The notes under the pieces are model-generated. The model was not told the DNA's origin and did not search any database. It saw only the letters and a program-made list of their open reading frames with translations. This document shows, piece by piece, positions 27,961-38,094 of a stretch of 64,000 bases of DNA. Each line of letters opens with the position of its first letter. Position 1 is the stretch's first letter. The position numbers were made by a program, and so were the translations under genes. This DNA comes from VRUE01 sp963725085 (GTDB lineage Bacteria; Actinomycetota; Thermoleophilia; Solirubrobacterales; 70-9): contig CAVRXM010000001.1 in assembly GCA_963725085.1 (NCBI GenBank), forward strand, positions 434,001 to 498,000. Direction: 5' to 3'.

Positions 27961-29291
27961 TGTCTGAGCTGCTGGCCCTCGGCGTCTCGCACAAGACCGC
28001 GCCGCTCGACCTGCGCGAGCGGCTCTCGCTGACCGAGGGCCGGGCGGTCGGAGCGCTCCGCGAGCTGACGGCGGCCGAGGGGATCCACGAGGCCGCCGCG
28101 CTCTCGACCTGCAACCGGACCGAGCTCTACCTGATCGTGTCCGACCCGGTCGAAGCCGAGTCGACCGCGCTCGGCGTTCTCACCCGCCAGGCGGAGCTGC
28201 GCCCGACCGAGCTGCTCAGCCACCTCTACTCGCTGCGCTCGAGCGACGCCGTGCGACATCTGTTCCGGGTGACCGCCGGGCTCGACTCGATGATCGTCGG
28301 CGAGGCCGAGGTCCAGGGCCAGGTCAAGCGCGCCTACGAGCTCGCCCTGGTCGAGGGCGCGACCGGGCCGGTCCTCAACCGACTCTTCCGCGGCGCCCTC
28401 GCCGGCGGCGGCCGCGTCCGCGCGGAGACCGCGATCGGCGAGCGCGGCGTCTCGATCCCCTCGGTGGCGGTCGAGCTCGCCCGGCGCACGCTCGGAGACC
28501 TCGGCGAGCGCCGCGTCCTCGTGATCGGCGCCGGAGAAACGGCCGAGCTGGTCGCGCGGGCGCTGGTCGCGCGCGGCGTCGCCACCGTCTTCGTCGCCAA
28601 CCGCCATCACGACCGCGCGATCGGCCTGGCCCAGCGCTTCGGCGGGACCGCCGTCCGCCTCGAGGAACTGCCGGAGCAGCTCGGAAAGGCCGACATCGTC
28701 GTCTCGGCGACCAACTCGCCCCACCACATCGTCGAGCGCGACGAGCTCGAACAGGTGATGGCGAGCCGCGAGGAGCGGCCGCTGCTGCTGATCGACATCG
28801 CGGTGCCGCGCGACATCGAGCCCGAGTGCCGCCAGATCCCGGGGGTCACCCTCCACGACATCGACGACTTCCAGCAGATCGTCGAGCGCAACGCGAGCGG
28901 GCGCCAGGCCGAGGCCCGGCGGGCGGAGCCGATTCTCGAGGCCGAGCAGGACCGCTTCGAACGCTGGCTCGCCTCGCTCACGGTCGTGCCGACCGTGGCG
29001 TCGCTGCGCGAACGGGCGGACGAGATCGTCGAGCGGATCCTGGCCGAGAACGAGGGGCGGTGGGAGAGCCTCAGCGACGCCGACCGCGAGCGGATGGCGG
29101 CGATGGCCCGCGCGGTTGCGTCCCGCCTCCTGCACGAGCCGACCCTGCGGATGAAGCGCGCCGCCGGCAGTGACGACGCCTACCTCTACGTCAGCGCGTT
29201 GCGCGAGCTGTTCGGCCTCGACGTCGAGACCGAGCCGGAGGCCGAGGGCCGGGCGAACGTGACCGAGCTCCGGCGCCGCAAGTCCGGCTAG
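27960..29291 (+). CDS. hemA: Glutamyl-tRNA reductase
   Basis: 443 aa. Reduces glutamyl-tRNA(Glu) to glutamate-1-semialdehyde, the first step of C5 heme synthesis. Visible are the N-terminal catalytic Cys in ALSTCNRTELYL, the GVSHKTAPLDLRE box, LDSMIVGEAEVQGQVKRAY, the NADPH-binding RRVLVIGAGETAELVARAL, DIAVPRDIEPE, and a C-terminal dimerisation helix region ending near ELFGLD. Intact with no shift. The ATG overlaps the upstream stop; hemC follows after 8 bp. Confidence 0.95.
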   Translation: MSELLALGVSHKTAPLDLRERLSLTEGRAVGALRELTAAEGIHEAAALSTCNRTELYLIVSDPVEAESTALGVLTRQAELRPTELLSHLYSLRSSDAVRHLFRVTAGLDSMIVGEAEVQGQVKRAYELALVEGATGPVLNRLFRGALAGGGRVRAETAIGERGVSIPSVAVELARRTLGDLGERRVLVIGAGETAELVARALVARGVATVFVANRHHDRAIGLAQRFGGTAVRLEELPEQLGKADIVVSATNSPHHIVERDELEQVMASREERPLLLIDIAVPRDIEPECRQIPGVTLHDIDDFQQIVERNASGRQAEARRAEPILEAEQDRFERWLASLTVVPTVASLRERADEIVERILAENEGRWESLSDADRERMAAMARAVASRLLHEPTLRMKRAAGSDDAYLYVSALRELFGLDVETEPEAEGRANVTELRRRKSG

Positions 29292-29299
29292 GGACGCGC

Positions 29300-30193
29300 G
29301 TGGCGCTTCGCCTCGCGACCAGGGGGAGTGCCCTGGCGCTCGCCCAGGCCGAGTGGGTCGCAGAGCTGCTCGGCGGGGCCGAGATCGTCGAGGTCTCCTC
29401 CGACGGCGAGCCGGGCGACAAGGGCCGCTTCGTGCGCGGGGTCGAGGCCGCGCTGCTCGAGGGCGAGGCGGAGATCGGCGTCCATTCGGCCAAGGACCTC
29501 CCGGCCGAGATGCCGGAGGGGCTGGCGATCGCCGCCGTGCCGGCGCGCGAGGACCCCGCCGACGTCTGGATCGGCGCCGGCGGCTCGCTCGAAGAGGTCG
29601 CGGAGGGTGCCCGGGTTGGGACGGCGAGCCTGCGCCGGCGCTCGCAGCTCCTCGCGGCCCGGCCCGACCTCGCGGTCGGAGAGCTGCACGGCAACGTCGA
29701 CACCAGGCTGCGGCGGCTCGCCGAGGGCGAGCTCGACGCGATCGTCCTCGCCGCCGCGGGGCTGAGGCGGCTGGGGCGCGAGAGCGAGGCGGCGTTCGAG
29801 CTTCCCGCCGAGCTGATGACGCCGGCCGCGGGCCAGGGCGCCCTGGTGCTCCAGGCCCGCGCCGACGACGCCGAGGCGCTCGAGGCGGCGGCGGCGATCG
29901 GCGAGGAGCGGGCGCTGCGCGAGCTGACCGCGGAGCGGGCCGTCGTCTCCCTGCTCGAGGCGACCTGCGCGAGCCCGATCGGCGTCCATGCCTCGCTCGA
30001 GGGCGAGCGGATCGCGGTCGATGCCTTCGTCGGCCTGCCCGACGGCAGCGAGTGGGTCCGCGATCGGGTCGAGCTCGAGGTCGAGCAGCCGGCCGCCGCC
30101 GGGGCGCTGCTCGCCGAGCGGCTCGCTGCCGCGGGCGCGCGCGACATCCTCGAGCGCGCCGAGAGGCTTTCCGGTGTTCGAAATGTCGAATAG
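29300..30193 (+). CDS. hemC: Porphobilinogen deaminase (hydroxymethylbilane synthase)
   Basis: 297 aa, GTG start. Polymerises four porphobilinogens into hydroxymethylbilane. Seen are LATRGSALALAQAEWV, the substrate Asp/Lys region VHSAKDLPAEMPEGL, GTASLRRRSQLLAARPDL, GELHGNVDTRLRRLAEGELD, PAAGQGALVLQAR and the dipyrromethane-cofactor Cys in LEATCASPIGVHA. Slightly shorter than the E. coli enzyme. Intact; 21 bp before the cobA/hemD fusion. Confidence 0.95.
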   Translation: MALRLATRGSALALAQAEWVAELLGGAEIVEVSSDGEPGDKGRFVRGVEAALLEGEAEIGVHSAKDLPAEMPEGLAIAAVPAREDPADVWIGAGGSLEEVAEGARVGTASLRRRSQLLAARPDLAVGELHGNVDTRLRRLAEGELDAIVLAAAGLRRLGRESEAAFELPAELMTPAAGQGALVLQARADDAEALEAAAAIGEERALRELTAERAVVSLLEATCASPIGVHASLEGERIAVDAFVGLPDGSEWVRDRVELEVEQPAAAGALLAERLAAAGARDILERAERLSGVRNVE

Positions 30194-30214
30194 TCCGACA
30201 AAAGGAACACCGGA

Positions 30215-31726
30215 ATGAGCGCGCGACCGGGAGTCGTCTACCTGGTCGGCGCCGGTCCCGGCGACCCGGGCCTGATGACCGCGCGGGCGCTGGAGCTGAT
30301 CGCCGCCGCCGACGTCATCTACCACGACAGGCTGATCCCGCCCGGCGCCCTCGACGGCGCCCGCGCGGATGCCGAGCTCGTCTATGTCGGCAAGGAGCCC
30401 GGCCGGCCCTCGGTCCCCCAGGAGGAGATCTCCGAGCGGCTGGTCGAGGCGGCGCGCTCCGGGAGCAGCGTCGTCCGCCTCAAGGGCGGCGACCCCTTCG
30501 TCTTCGGCCGCGGCGGCGAGGAGGCCGAAGCGCTGCGCGCGGCCGGGGTCGAGTTCGAGGTCGTGCCCGGGGTCACCGCCGGGGTGGCGGCGACCGCCTA
30601 CGCCGGGATCCCGGTGACCCATCGCGACGACGCCTCGGCGGTCGCCTTCGTCACCGGCCACGAGGACCCCGAGAAGGCGGAGACCGCGCTCGACTGGGAG
30701 GCGCTGGCGCGCTTCCCGGGGACCCTCGTCCTCTACATGGGCGTCAAACGGCTCTGCCGAGAACGCCGCGGCGCTGATCGCCGGCGGACGCGACCCGGAC
30801 GAGCCGGCGGCGGCGGTCGAGCGGGGGACGATGGCCGGACAGCGGACCGTCGACGGCGACGCTCGGCACCCTCGCAGCCGAGGTCGAGCGGGCGGGCATC
30901 GGCGCGCCGGCGGTGATCGTCGTCGGCGAGGTGGTCGGCCGGCGCGAGGTCCTCGCCTGGCTCGAGCGGCGCCCCCTGCACGGCCGCAGCGTCGTCGTCA
31001 CCCGCGCCCGGGCGCAGGCCAGCGGCCTCGCCCGGACGCTGCGCCTGCTCGGAGCCGAGGTGATCGAGCTGCCCGCGATCAGGATCGAGCCCCGGGTCGA
31101 GAGCGACGAGGTGCGCCGGGCGGTGGCCGAGATCGACGCCTACTCGGTCGTCTGCCTGACGAGCCCGAACGGGGTCCGCCTCCTGTTCGAGGCGCTGCGG
31201 GCGGCGGGGCGCGACGCCCGGGCGCTGGCCGGCGCGACCGTCGCCGCGATCGGGCCCGGCACCGCCAGCGGCGCTGAGCGGCGCACGGGATCGAGGCCGA
31301 CGTCGTCCCCGAGCGGTTCGTCGCCGAGGCCCTGCTCGATGCCCTCGCCGAGATCGAGGTCGACGGCCGTCGCGTCCTCCTCGCCCGCGCGGCCGAGGCC
31401 CGCGACGTCCTCCCGGACGGCCTCCGCGACCGCGGCGCCGAGGTCGACGACGTCGCCATCTACGAGACCGTCCGCGAGGAGCCGGCGCCGGAGGCGATCG
31501 AGGCGGCCGGGGAAGCCGACTACGTCACCTTCACCTCCTCCTCGACGGTCCGAAACCTGACCGAGGCGCTCGGCGGGAGCTTCCCCGAAGGCGCCCGGGT
31601 GATCTCGATCGGCCCGGTCACCAGCGAGGCGGCGCGGGAGGCGGGGCTCGACGGTCCACGCCGAGGCCGAGCGCCACGACATCGAGGGCCTCGCTCGAGG
31701 CCCTGCTCGCCGACGCCACCCGCTGA
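30215..31726 (+). CDS. Fused uroporphyrinogen-III methyltransferase / uroporphyrinogen-III synthase (frameshifted)
   Basis: The first half is CobA/SUMT: VYLVGAGPGDPGLMTARAL, YVGKEPGRPSVPQEEI, VRLKGGDPFVFGRGGEEAEAL, VPGVTAGVAATAYAGIPVTH. Shifts near 30755 and 30862 must be repaired to join AAALIAGGRDPDEPAAAVE to IVVGEVVGRREVLAWLE. The HemD half then begins with GRSVVVTRARAQASGLARTL and SVVCLTSPNGVRLLFEAL, shifts near 31275, and continues with FVAEALLDALAEIEVDGRRV, YVTFTSSSTVRNL and VISIGPVTSEAAREAGLDV to the TGA at 31724. The repaired protein is about 500 aa. Such fusions occur in actinobacteria; the product would make uroporphyrinogen III and precorrin-2. Confidence 0.85.
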
Positions 31727-31770
31727 GCTCTCGCAGTTCCCTCCACCCCACGAAGGAAAATGCGACATCC

Positions 31771-32470
31771 ATGAGGTTTGGGGCGCCCCACCGGCACTAC
31801 CGGGTCACCGACTCGACCAACTCCCGCGCCCGCGAGCTCGCCGGCGCCGGCGCTCCCGGAGGGACCGTCGTCACCGCCGCCGAGCAGACCGCGGGGCGCG
31901 GCCGCCAGGGCCGGAGCTGGACCGCGCCCGCGGGCGGCGCCCTCCTCTACTCCGCGATCGTCCGCCCGCTCGAGAAGCGCCACGCGCTGCTTCCGCTCGC
32001 CGCCGCCGTCGCGGTCTGCGCGGCGGCCGAGCGCCTTGAGGAGGGGATCGAGTGCCGGATCAAGTGGCCGAACGACGTCTGGGTCGCGGAGCGCAAGCTG
32101 GCGGGGATCCTGATCGAGGCCAGGCCGCAGGACGGGTGGGCGGTGATCGGGGTCGGGCTGAACCTGGCGATCTCGAGCGATGAGTTTCCGCCCGAGCTGC
32201 GCGAGACCGCGACCTCGCTCGGCTCGGCGCCGCCGCCGGAAGCTGCCCGGGCGGTCCTCGACGAGAGCCTCGGGGCCTGGGTCGACGCGGAGGCGGAAGG
32301 AGATCCTCGAGGCCTGGGAGGCGCGCGACGCACTCCGCGGCCGCGAGATTTCCTGGGACGGCGGCTCGGGCGTCGCCGACGGCGTCAGCGAGGCGGGAGA
32401 CCTACTCGTCGTCGTCGCCGGCGGCGATCGCGTCGCCCTCGGCGCCGGCGAGGTCCACCTCAGCGTCTGA
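31771..32470 (+). CDS. birA: Biotin-[acetyl-CoA-carboxylase] ligase BirA (frameshifted)
   Basis: Biotin protein ligase lacking a DNA-binding N-domain. Motifs: TDSTNSRARELAGAG, the biotinyl-AMP loop GRGRQGRSWTAPAGGALLYS, CRIKWPNDVWVAERKLAGIL and VIGVGLNLAI. After a shift near 32295 the C-terminal SH3-like domain reads ALRGREISWDGGSGVADGV and GDRVALGAGEVHLSV, ending at 32470. About 232 aa repaired. The 3' end overlaps the convergent helicase gene by 69 bp. Confidence 0.85.
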
Positions 32471-34987
32471 TCCGTTCTCGGCGGCCTCGACCTGGGTGTC
32501 GGCCTCCCCGTTGGCGGAGCTCGCCTCGGCGACCGCCTCGTTCGCGGCACCGTTCCCGCTGCCGTTCTCGCCTCCGCCTTTCGCCTTTTTCCGCTTGCGG
32601 CGCCGCTTGCCGCCTTTCGGGAAGTTGCGCAGCAGTTCACGCGCCGTCGCCGACGGTTTTCGCGCCATCCGCATCCGGGCGCCGCGCAGCACCTCCTCGC
32701 CTTCGGGGGTGTGGGAGACGGCGGCGGCCAACAGCGCGACCGCGAGGCGGCGGTCCTGTTTGCGCGCCGCGTGGACGAGGCGGCGGGCGTTGCGGCCGTG
32801 GGCGCGGCCGGATGAGTTGACCAGCAGGCCGAGCAGGCGCTTCGTCTCCGGCCAGCGCTGCACGGCGTACTCTTCGTGCAGCTCACGGGTGTAGGAGGCG
32901 AGCCGCCAGACCCAGGCCTGGGCCTGGTCGCGGCGGCCGATCCGTTTGTCGACCAGGGCCTGCAGCAGGGTCTTGGTCCCCGCACGCTTGTCCTCGCGGC
33001 TCCAGGTGCCGACGATGTCGATCGCGTCGTCGAAGGCGTCGGCGTCGCGGAGGTCGGCGACCTCGGCCAGCGCCTTCAGCCGCAGCTGCGAGTTGCGATT
33101 GCGCTGGATGCAGGTCAGCAGGAAGCGACGGCGCAGCTCCTTGGTCTTGTCGTTCTGCAGCATCGCCCGCGCCCGGCGCCAGTTCTGCGGGTTGACGCGG
33201 GCGCCGGCGAGCGCCGCCCAGGCGTGGCGCTCGGGGTAGTCGAGGTTCTCGACCGCGATCCGCCACATCTCCCGTTCCAGCACCTGTGTGCGGCGCTCGG
33301 GGTCCTCGGAGACGGGGACGACCCGTCGCTCGACCCGCACCCGGCGGCCGCGGCCGCGGCGGACCGGGCCGATCACGATCGCGCCGCCGCGGTAGACGTC
33401 GCGGTCGAGCAGGCTGTGGAGGGTGACGATCGTCTCGTCGTGGGTGGTCGCCGGGTGGACGAAGTCGACGACCAGCCCGGCCTCCTTGCCGGGGGCGCGG
33501 CGGGTGACGCGCCCGACCCGCTGCTGGTAGACGCGGCGCGAGGCGGTCGGCGCCAGGTGCATGCAGATCGTCGCCCGCGGCGAGTTCCAGCCCTCGGCGA
33601 GCAGCATCGCGTTGCAGAGGACGTCGACCTCGCCGCGCTCGAACCCGGCGAGGATCTCGGCGAGTTCGCGCTTCGGCGTCTCGCCGGAGACGGCGCGGGC
33701 GTCGATCCCGGCGTTCTGGAGCGCCTTGGCGACGTTCTTCGCGTGCTGGACGCCGGCGGTGTAGAGGACGCCGGGCACGTCCTTGAAGCGGGTCTTGTAG
33801 AGATCGGCGATCGCGACGTTGAACGGCTCCTGGTCGAGCAGCGCGGCCAGCTCCTCCTGGTCGAAGTCCTGGTCGACCTCGCCCTTGCGCAGCGGCACCT
33901 TGGCGATCGTCCGCACCCCGGGGCCGGGCGGGATCCGCATGCAGCGAAGCGGCGCGATCACGCCCCGGCGGGCGGCCTGGGCGAGGTCGAACCGCGAGGT
34001 CTGGGTCGGGAAGAGGTCGGCGACGTGGCGCGCGATCAGCGCCCCGGTCGCGGTCATGCCGATGAACACCGGGCCGTCCCAGGCGCGGATGCAGGCGCTG
34101 GTTTTCTCCCCGAGCGCGGTATGGGCCTCGTCGCAGATGACGATCGAGTAGGCGTCGGAGATCTTCTTGTGGTTGCGGACGAACCACTGGTAGGTCTCGA
34201 CCGTGACCGGGCCGTCGGGGTCGTCGCGGCCGTCGAGCAGCGGCGGCCGCAGGCGCTCCTTGTAGCCGCGATCGGAGATCTCGCCGATGAACTGGTCGAC
34301 GAGGTTGCGGCGGTGGGTGAGGATCAGGACGCCGCCGGTCCGGGAGGCGTCGATGAACCCGACCGCGGCGACGGTCTTGCCGGCGCCGGTCGCGTGCTCG
34401 AACCAGAAGCGGCGAGCGGCGCCCGGGTCCTCGGGCGCCTCGGCGACCTGCTCCTCCTCGTCCTCGTCCTTCGGCTCGTCCCAGTCCTGTGGCTCCTCGT
34501 CGGCGGCAAGCGCCTCGTCCTCGAGCGGCTCCTCGTCGCCGTCGCCGTCGCCGTCGGCGCCGTCCTCGGTGGCGGCCGTCGGGGCCGCGACCTCCGCCGC
34601 GCTCCCGTTGCCGCCGTTGCGGCCGGCGCCGTTGAGGGCGACCTGCTGCTCGGCGATCAGCTCGGTCAGGGTCCCGGACAGCGCGTCGACCTGGTGCGGG
34701 TTGAGCTCGGCGCCGTCGCGCAGCTTCGGCGGCTCCTCGGCCAGGAGCCGCTCGAGACCGAGCAGCAGCGAGTAGTTCCGCCGCCACTCGATCGACGGGC
34801 TCTCGAGGCCCTGGTCGAGCTCGGCGATGGCGGCGTCGAGCGCTTCGCGCCGCGCCGTCCCCGGAGCCAGCGCCTCCGGGCCCTCGCCGTCGAGCAGGAA
34901 CGGCTCGCGGGCAAACGCGGCCGCCCGCTCGATGTCGGCGTCTGAAGGAACTGCCACTTGCGCGGCAACTTCGCTGGTCTTGGCCAT
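32402..34987 (-). CDS. DEAH-box superfamily 2 helicase
   Basis: 861 aa. Motifs: NPHQVDAL (Q-like), Walker A FEHATGAGKTVAAVGFI, Ia ILTHRRNLVDQF, DEAH box IVICDEAHTALGEK, motif III IGMTATGA, IV GVLYTAGVQHAKNVAK, V ILAGFERGEVDVLCNAMLLA and VI RRVYQQRVGRVTRR. A low-complexity acidic insert (about residues 120-190, rich in Asp/Glu/Gly) separates the Q-like region from Walker A. The last 100 residues are a basic KRRRKRKKAK stretch followed by an Asn/Glu-rich acidic tail. The middle C-terminal part (ERHAWAALAGARVNP, LLTCIQRNRNSQLRLKALAE) has no domain known to me. Predicted to act on DNA or RNA duplexes; partner unknown. Confidence 0.88.
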   Translation of the reverse strand: MAKTSEVAAQVAVPSDADIERAAAFAREPFLLDGEGPEALAPGTARREALDAAIAELDQGLESPSIEWRRNYSLLLGLERLLAEEPPKLRDGAELNPHQVDALSGTLTELIAEQQVALNGAGRNGGNGSAAEVAAPTAATEDGADGDGDGDEEPLEDEALAADEEPQDWDEPKDEDEEEQVAEAPEDPGAARRFWFEHATGAGKTVAAVGFIDASRTGGVLILTHRRNLVDQFIGEISDRGYKERLRPPLLDGRDDPDGPVTVETYQWFVRNHKKISDAYSIVICDEAHTALGEKTSACIRAWDGPVFIGMTATGALIARHVADLFPTQTSRFDLAQAARRGVIAPLRCMRIPPGPGVRTIAKVPLRKGEVDQDFDQEELAALLDQEPFNVAIADLYKTRFKDVPGVLYTAGVQHAKNVAKALQNAGIDARAVSGETPKRELAEILAGFERGEVDVLCNAMLLAEGWNSPRATICMHLAPTASRRVYQQRVGRVTRRAPGKEAGLVVDFVHPATTHDETIVTLHSLLDRDVYRGGAIVIGPVRRGRGRRVRVERRVVPVSEDPERRTQVLEREMWRIAVENLDYPERHAWAALAGARVNPQNWRRARAMLQNDKTKELRRRFLLTCIQRNRNSQLRLKALAEVADLRDADAFDDAIDIVGTWSREDKRAGTKTLLQALVDKRIGRRDQAQAWVWRLASYTRELHEEYAVQRWPETKRLLGLLVNSSGRAHGRNARRLVHAARKQDRRLAVALLAAAVSHTPEGEEVLRGARMRMARKPSATARELLRNFPKGGKRRRKRKKAKGGGENGSGNGAANEAVAEASSANGEADTQVEAAENGSDAEVDLAGAEGDAIAAGDDDE

Positions 34988-35090
34988 GACGGCTTCTGGG
35001 GATCCCGTCTCAGCAGCGAGTCGGACGAGCTGCCGAGGAAATTGATGAGGCGGCCGGAGGACCCGACATCCCTTCCCCCGGCTTACTCAA

Positions 35091-35703
35091 GTGGCTCGCA
35101 TACGGGCGAACCGAACGGCACGTATTGTAGTCAAGGAATTGGCGGGATTGCGGCAAAGCCTCGCGATCGCCCTTGTCGTCGCGGTCGCTGGCGGGGTGCG
35201 GGTCCGGCAATGAGGGCGGGAGGCGGGCACCCCGACTACGCGAAGGCGCTCGCGGGCGCGCCGCCGCCGCTGGCCTCCCTCTACCGCCAGTCCAACGACC
35301 TGCTCGGCGGAGGCGTCGATGCCTACGAGTCCCGGATCGCGGTCGCTGAAGGGATACCCGGCCGTCGTCAACGTCTGGGCATCGTGGTGCGGCCCGTGCC
35401 GATTCGAGTTCCCCCTCTTCCAGCAGGTGAGCGCGAAGTACGGGAAACGGGTCGCGTTCCTCGCGATCGACAGCGAAGACTCCGACGCCGCGGCCCGCAC
35501 CTTCCTCGGCGAGCAGCCGGTCCCCTACCCCAGCTACACCGACCCCGACGAGGACATCGCCGAGAGCATCGGGGCCGGCCGCGGCCTCCCGAACACGGCG
35601 TTCTACTCGCGCGACGGGAAGCTGCGTCTACCTCAAGCAGGGCCCCTACACGGACGGCTCCGATCTCGAAGCGGACATTCGCCGCTACGCGTTGGGTTCA
35701 TGA
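35091..35703 (+). CDS. TlpA-like thiol-disulfide oxidoreductase, exported (frameshifted)
   Basis: The N-terminus has a hydrophobic signal (SLAIALVVAVAGG) followed, after removing one base near 35197, by Cys in GGCGSGN, so probably a lipoprotein. The body then reads DYAKALAGAPPPLASLYRQS and, after a shift near 35347, the thioredoxin-fold LKGYPAVVNVWASWCGPCRF with the redox CxxC. It continues through FLAIDSEDSDAAARTFLG and LPNTAFYSRDGKL, with another shift near 35628. A GTG at 35091 gives the longest signal. Given the upstream heme/Ccm cluster it may reduce apocytochrome thiols, but it is not adjacent, so this is only an inference. Confidence 0.78.
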
Positions 35704-35710
35704 TGTCCGT

Positions 35711-36173
35711 ATGACCGCGGAGATCGTCCTCCTGCTGGCTGCTGGCGCTGGTCCTGTTCATCGCCGAGGCCCATGTGCCGAGCGGGATCCTCGGGATCCT
35801 CGGCGTCGGCGCCCTCGTCGGCGCCGGGCTGATCTTCCGCCACGAGGGCCACAGCCTGCCCGGTCGTCGTCATCGTCGCGGTCGCCCTGGTGCTCGGCGC
35901 CCTGGTCATCCTCGCCGGCCGCAAAGCGCTCGCCGCGTATCGCAACGAGCCGGTCCGCACCGGCTACGAGGAGATGATCGGGAAGATCGCGGAGGTCCGA
36001 TCCACCCTCGACCCGGAGGGCCAGGTGTTCGTTCATGGGGCGGTTTGGCACGCCCGCCTCCGCGATTCGGCGGGGGCGGGTCGCGACTGGGAGATAGAGT
36101 CAGGGTCGAGTCGGTCGACGGCCTGACGCTGGAGGTCGTGCCGGTGACCGAAACCGAGGAAGGAGCGAACTAG
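35711..36173 (+). CDS. NfeD-like membrane protein (frameshifted)
   Basis: Short NfeD type: two or three transmembrane segments (EIVLLLAALALVLFIAEA; GILGILGVGALVGAGLIF; VVIVAVALVLGALVILAG) and then an OB-fold domain read as MIGKIAEVRSTLDPEGQVFV, HGAVWHARL and GDRVRVESVDGLTLEVVPV. Shifts near 35742, 35868 and 36097 must be repaired. The stop TAG directly abuts the ATG of the slipin gene, the usual NfeD/SPFH pairing, in which both act together in membrane microdomain organisation. Confidence 0.82.
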
Positions 36174-37023
36174 ATGGCAGCTCTTATCGCATTGGTGGTG
36201 GTGCTCGCGATTCTGCTCGTCGTCCTGTTCTCCGCGGTGCGGATCCTGCGCGAGTACGAACGCGGGGTGATCTTCCGCCTCGGACGCCTGATCGCCCAGA
36301 AGGGCCCGGGGCTGATCCTGCTGATCCCGTTCGTCGACCGGATGGTCAAAGTCGACCTGCGAACCGTCACGCTCAACATCCCGCCGCAGGAGGTGATCAC
36401 CCGCGACAACGTCCCCGCCGGCGTCAACGCGGTCGCCTATTTCCGCGTGATCGATCCCGCGCAAGGCGATCACCGAGGTCGAAAACTTCCTCCTCGCGAC
36501 CTCGCAGATCTCACAGACGGCGCTGCGCTCGGTGCTCGGCAAGGCCGAGTTCGACCAGCTGCTCTCCGAGCGCGAGCGGCTCAACGAGGAGCTGCAGACG
36601 ATCATCGACGAGTCGACCGAGCCCTGGGGCGTGAAGGTGACGGCGGTCGAGATCAAGGACGTCGAGATTCCCGAACAGATGCAGCGGGCGATCGCCCGCC
36701 AGGCCGAGGCCGAGCGCGAGCGGCGGGCCAAGATCATCAACTCCGAGGGCGAGTACCAGGCGGCGCAGAAGCTCACCGACGCCGCCGACATCATCAGCAC
36801 CAACCCCGCCTCGCTCCAGCTCCGCTACCTGCAGACCCTGCTGGAAATCGGCAGCAACCAGAGCACCACCGTCGTCTTCCCGCTGCCGATGGACCTGCTC
36901 GAGGCCTTCGAGGGCCGCAGCCAGGGCGGAGCTGCGCCGACGCCGAAACCGCGCCGCAAGCCGCCCGCAGCCCCGCCCGAGCCGCCGCCACCGCCCGACG
37001 ACCTTCCCCCTTCGCGGTCCTGA
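36174..37023 (+). CDS. Slipin, SPFH/band-7 family (one frameshift)
   Basis: An N-terminal membrane segment (ALIALVVVLAILLVVLF) is followed by the SPFH domain: ILREYERGVIFRLGRLIAQK, PFVDRMVKVDLRTVTLNIPP, EVITRDNVPAGVNAVAYFR. After a shift near 36463 it goes on as LLATSQISQTALRSVLGKAE, LTDAADIISTNPASLQLRYL and a proline-rich C-terminal tail. About 283 aa. A stomatin-like scaffold, operonic with NfeD. The gene downstream may start inside its last codons. Confidence 0.87.
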
Positions 37024-38079
37024 GCGCGCCCGAGATACGCATCGACCAGCTGACCGGGCTGCGGACGATCCTCGCGCCCGGCCGCGCCGAGCGGCCGGAG
37101 GGGTTCAACCCGGCGCGGAGCGAGGAGAAGGGGCCCGAGGGCTGCCCGTTCTGCGAGGGCAGCGAGGCGAAGACGCCGCCCGAGGTCTACGCGGTGCGCC
37201 CCGGCGGCGGCGAGGCCGATTCGCCGGGCTGGACCAGCCGCGTCGTCCCCAACCTCTACCCGGCGCTGGAGGAGGGAGAGGAGGGCGGCGGCGACCCGGC
37301 CGGCGACCTCGGCGGAGGCCGGCGCCTTCAGCGAGGGCGGCGACCCGCTGCTCGCCTCGCGCCGAGCGGGCGAAGCCGACCTCTTCTCCTCGCGGCCGGC
37401 GCGCGGCAGCCACGAGGTGATCGTCAACGCGCCCGAGCACGTGACGGCGATGGCCGAGCTCGGCGAGGAGCGGTTCGCCGGCGCGGTCGCGACCTGGCGC
37501 GAGCGGATGCGCGTCCACCGCGACGCCCACTACGTGCAGCTCGTCGTCAACGAGGGCGCCGGGGCCGGCGCCTCGCTCCCCCACACCCACGCCCAGCTCT
37601 ACGCGCTGCCGTTCGTGCCGCTGGCGGTCGCGCGGGAGCGCGAGCGGTTCGGCGCCTACCGCGAACGGACCGGCGGCAGCGGCCTCCTCAGCGACGTCCT
37701 CGTCGCCGAGGTCCGCCGCAAGGACCGGCTGGTGGCGATCGACGACGAGGCGGCGCTGATCTGCCCCTGGGCGTCGCGCTCGCCGTTCGAGCTGCGCGTC
37801 GTGCCGCGGGTCGAGTCGGCGCGCTTCGAGGACGGCGATGGCGGCGCGGCGATGCTCCGCACCGCGCTGCGGGCGCTGGCCGAGATGTTCGGCGGCTCAC
37901 CGGAGCTGAACCTGTGGGTCCGCACCGCCCCGCGCGGCGCCGAGCACTTCCACTGGCACATCGACATCGTCCCCCGGCTCACCGTCCGGGCCTCGTTCGA
38001 GCTCGCGACCGGGGTCGACATCAACATCTACCCGCCCGAGCGGGCCGCGGCGGACCTGCGGGCGGCGCTCGGCCAATAG
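37020..38079 (+). CDS. Galactose-1-phosphate uridylyltransferase-like HIT-family enzyme (one frameshift)
   Basis: The N-part has the zinc-type CPFCEG with RVVPNLYPAL. A shift near 37313 moves to the frame with GAFSEGGDPLLASRRAG, GSHEVIVNAPEHVTAM, and the nucleotide-transfer HxHxQ motif ASLPHTHAQLYALPFVP, then AEHFHWHIDIVPRLTVRASF. This is a GalT/ADP-sulfurylase-type layout; the true donor sugar is unknown. No ATG or GTG precedes the first conserved residues, so the start is doubtful: the CTG at 37020, overlapping the slipin stop, is my guess. About 352 aa repaired. Confidence 0.78.
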
Positions 38080-38094
38080 GGTCTCCGGTTCCCG

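Noticed and set aside
27768..30661. Large minus-strand frames opposite hemA and hemC
   Set aside because: Shadows of strongly conserved plus-strand genes in very GC-rich DNA.
32876..34945. 689-codon plus-strand frame opposite the helicase
   Set aside because: No motifs, Val/Asp/Gly/Arg shadow composition; the minus strand has all helicase motifs in order.
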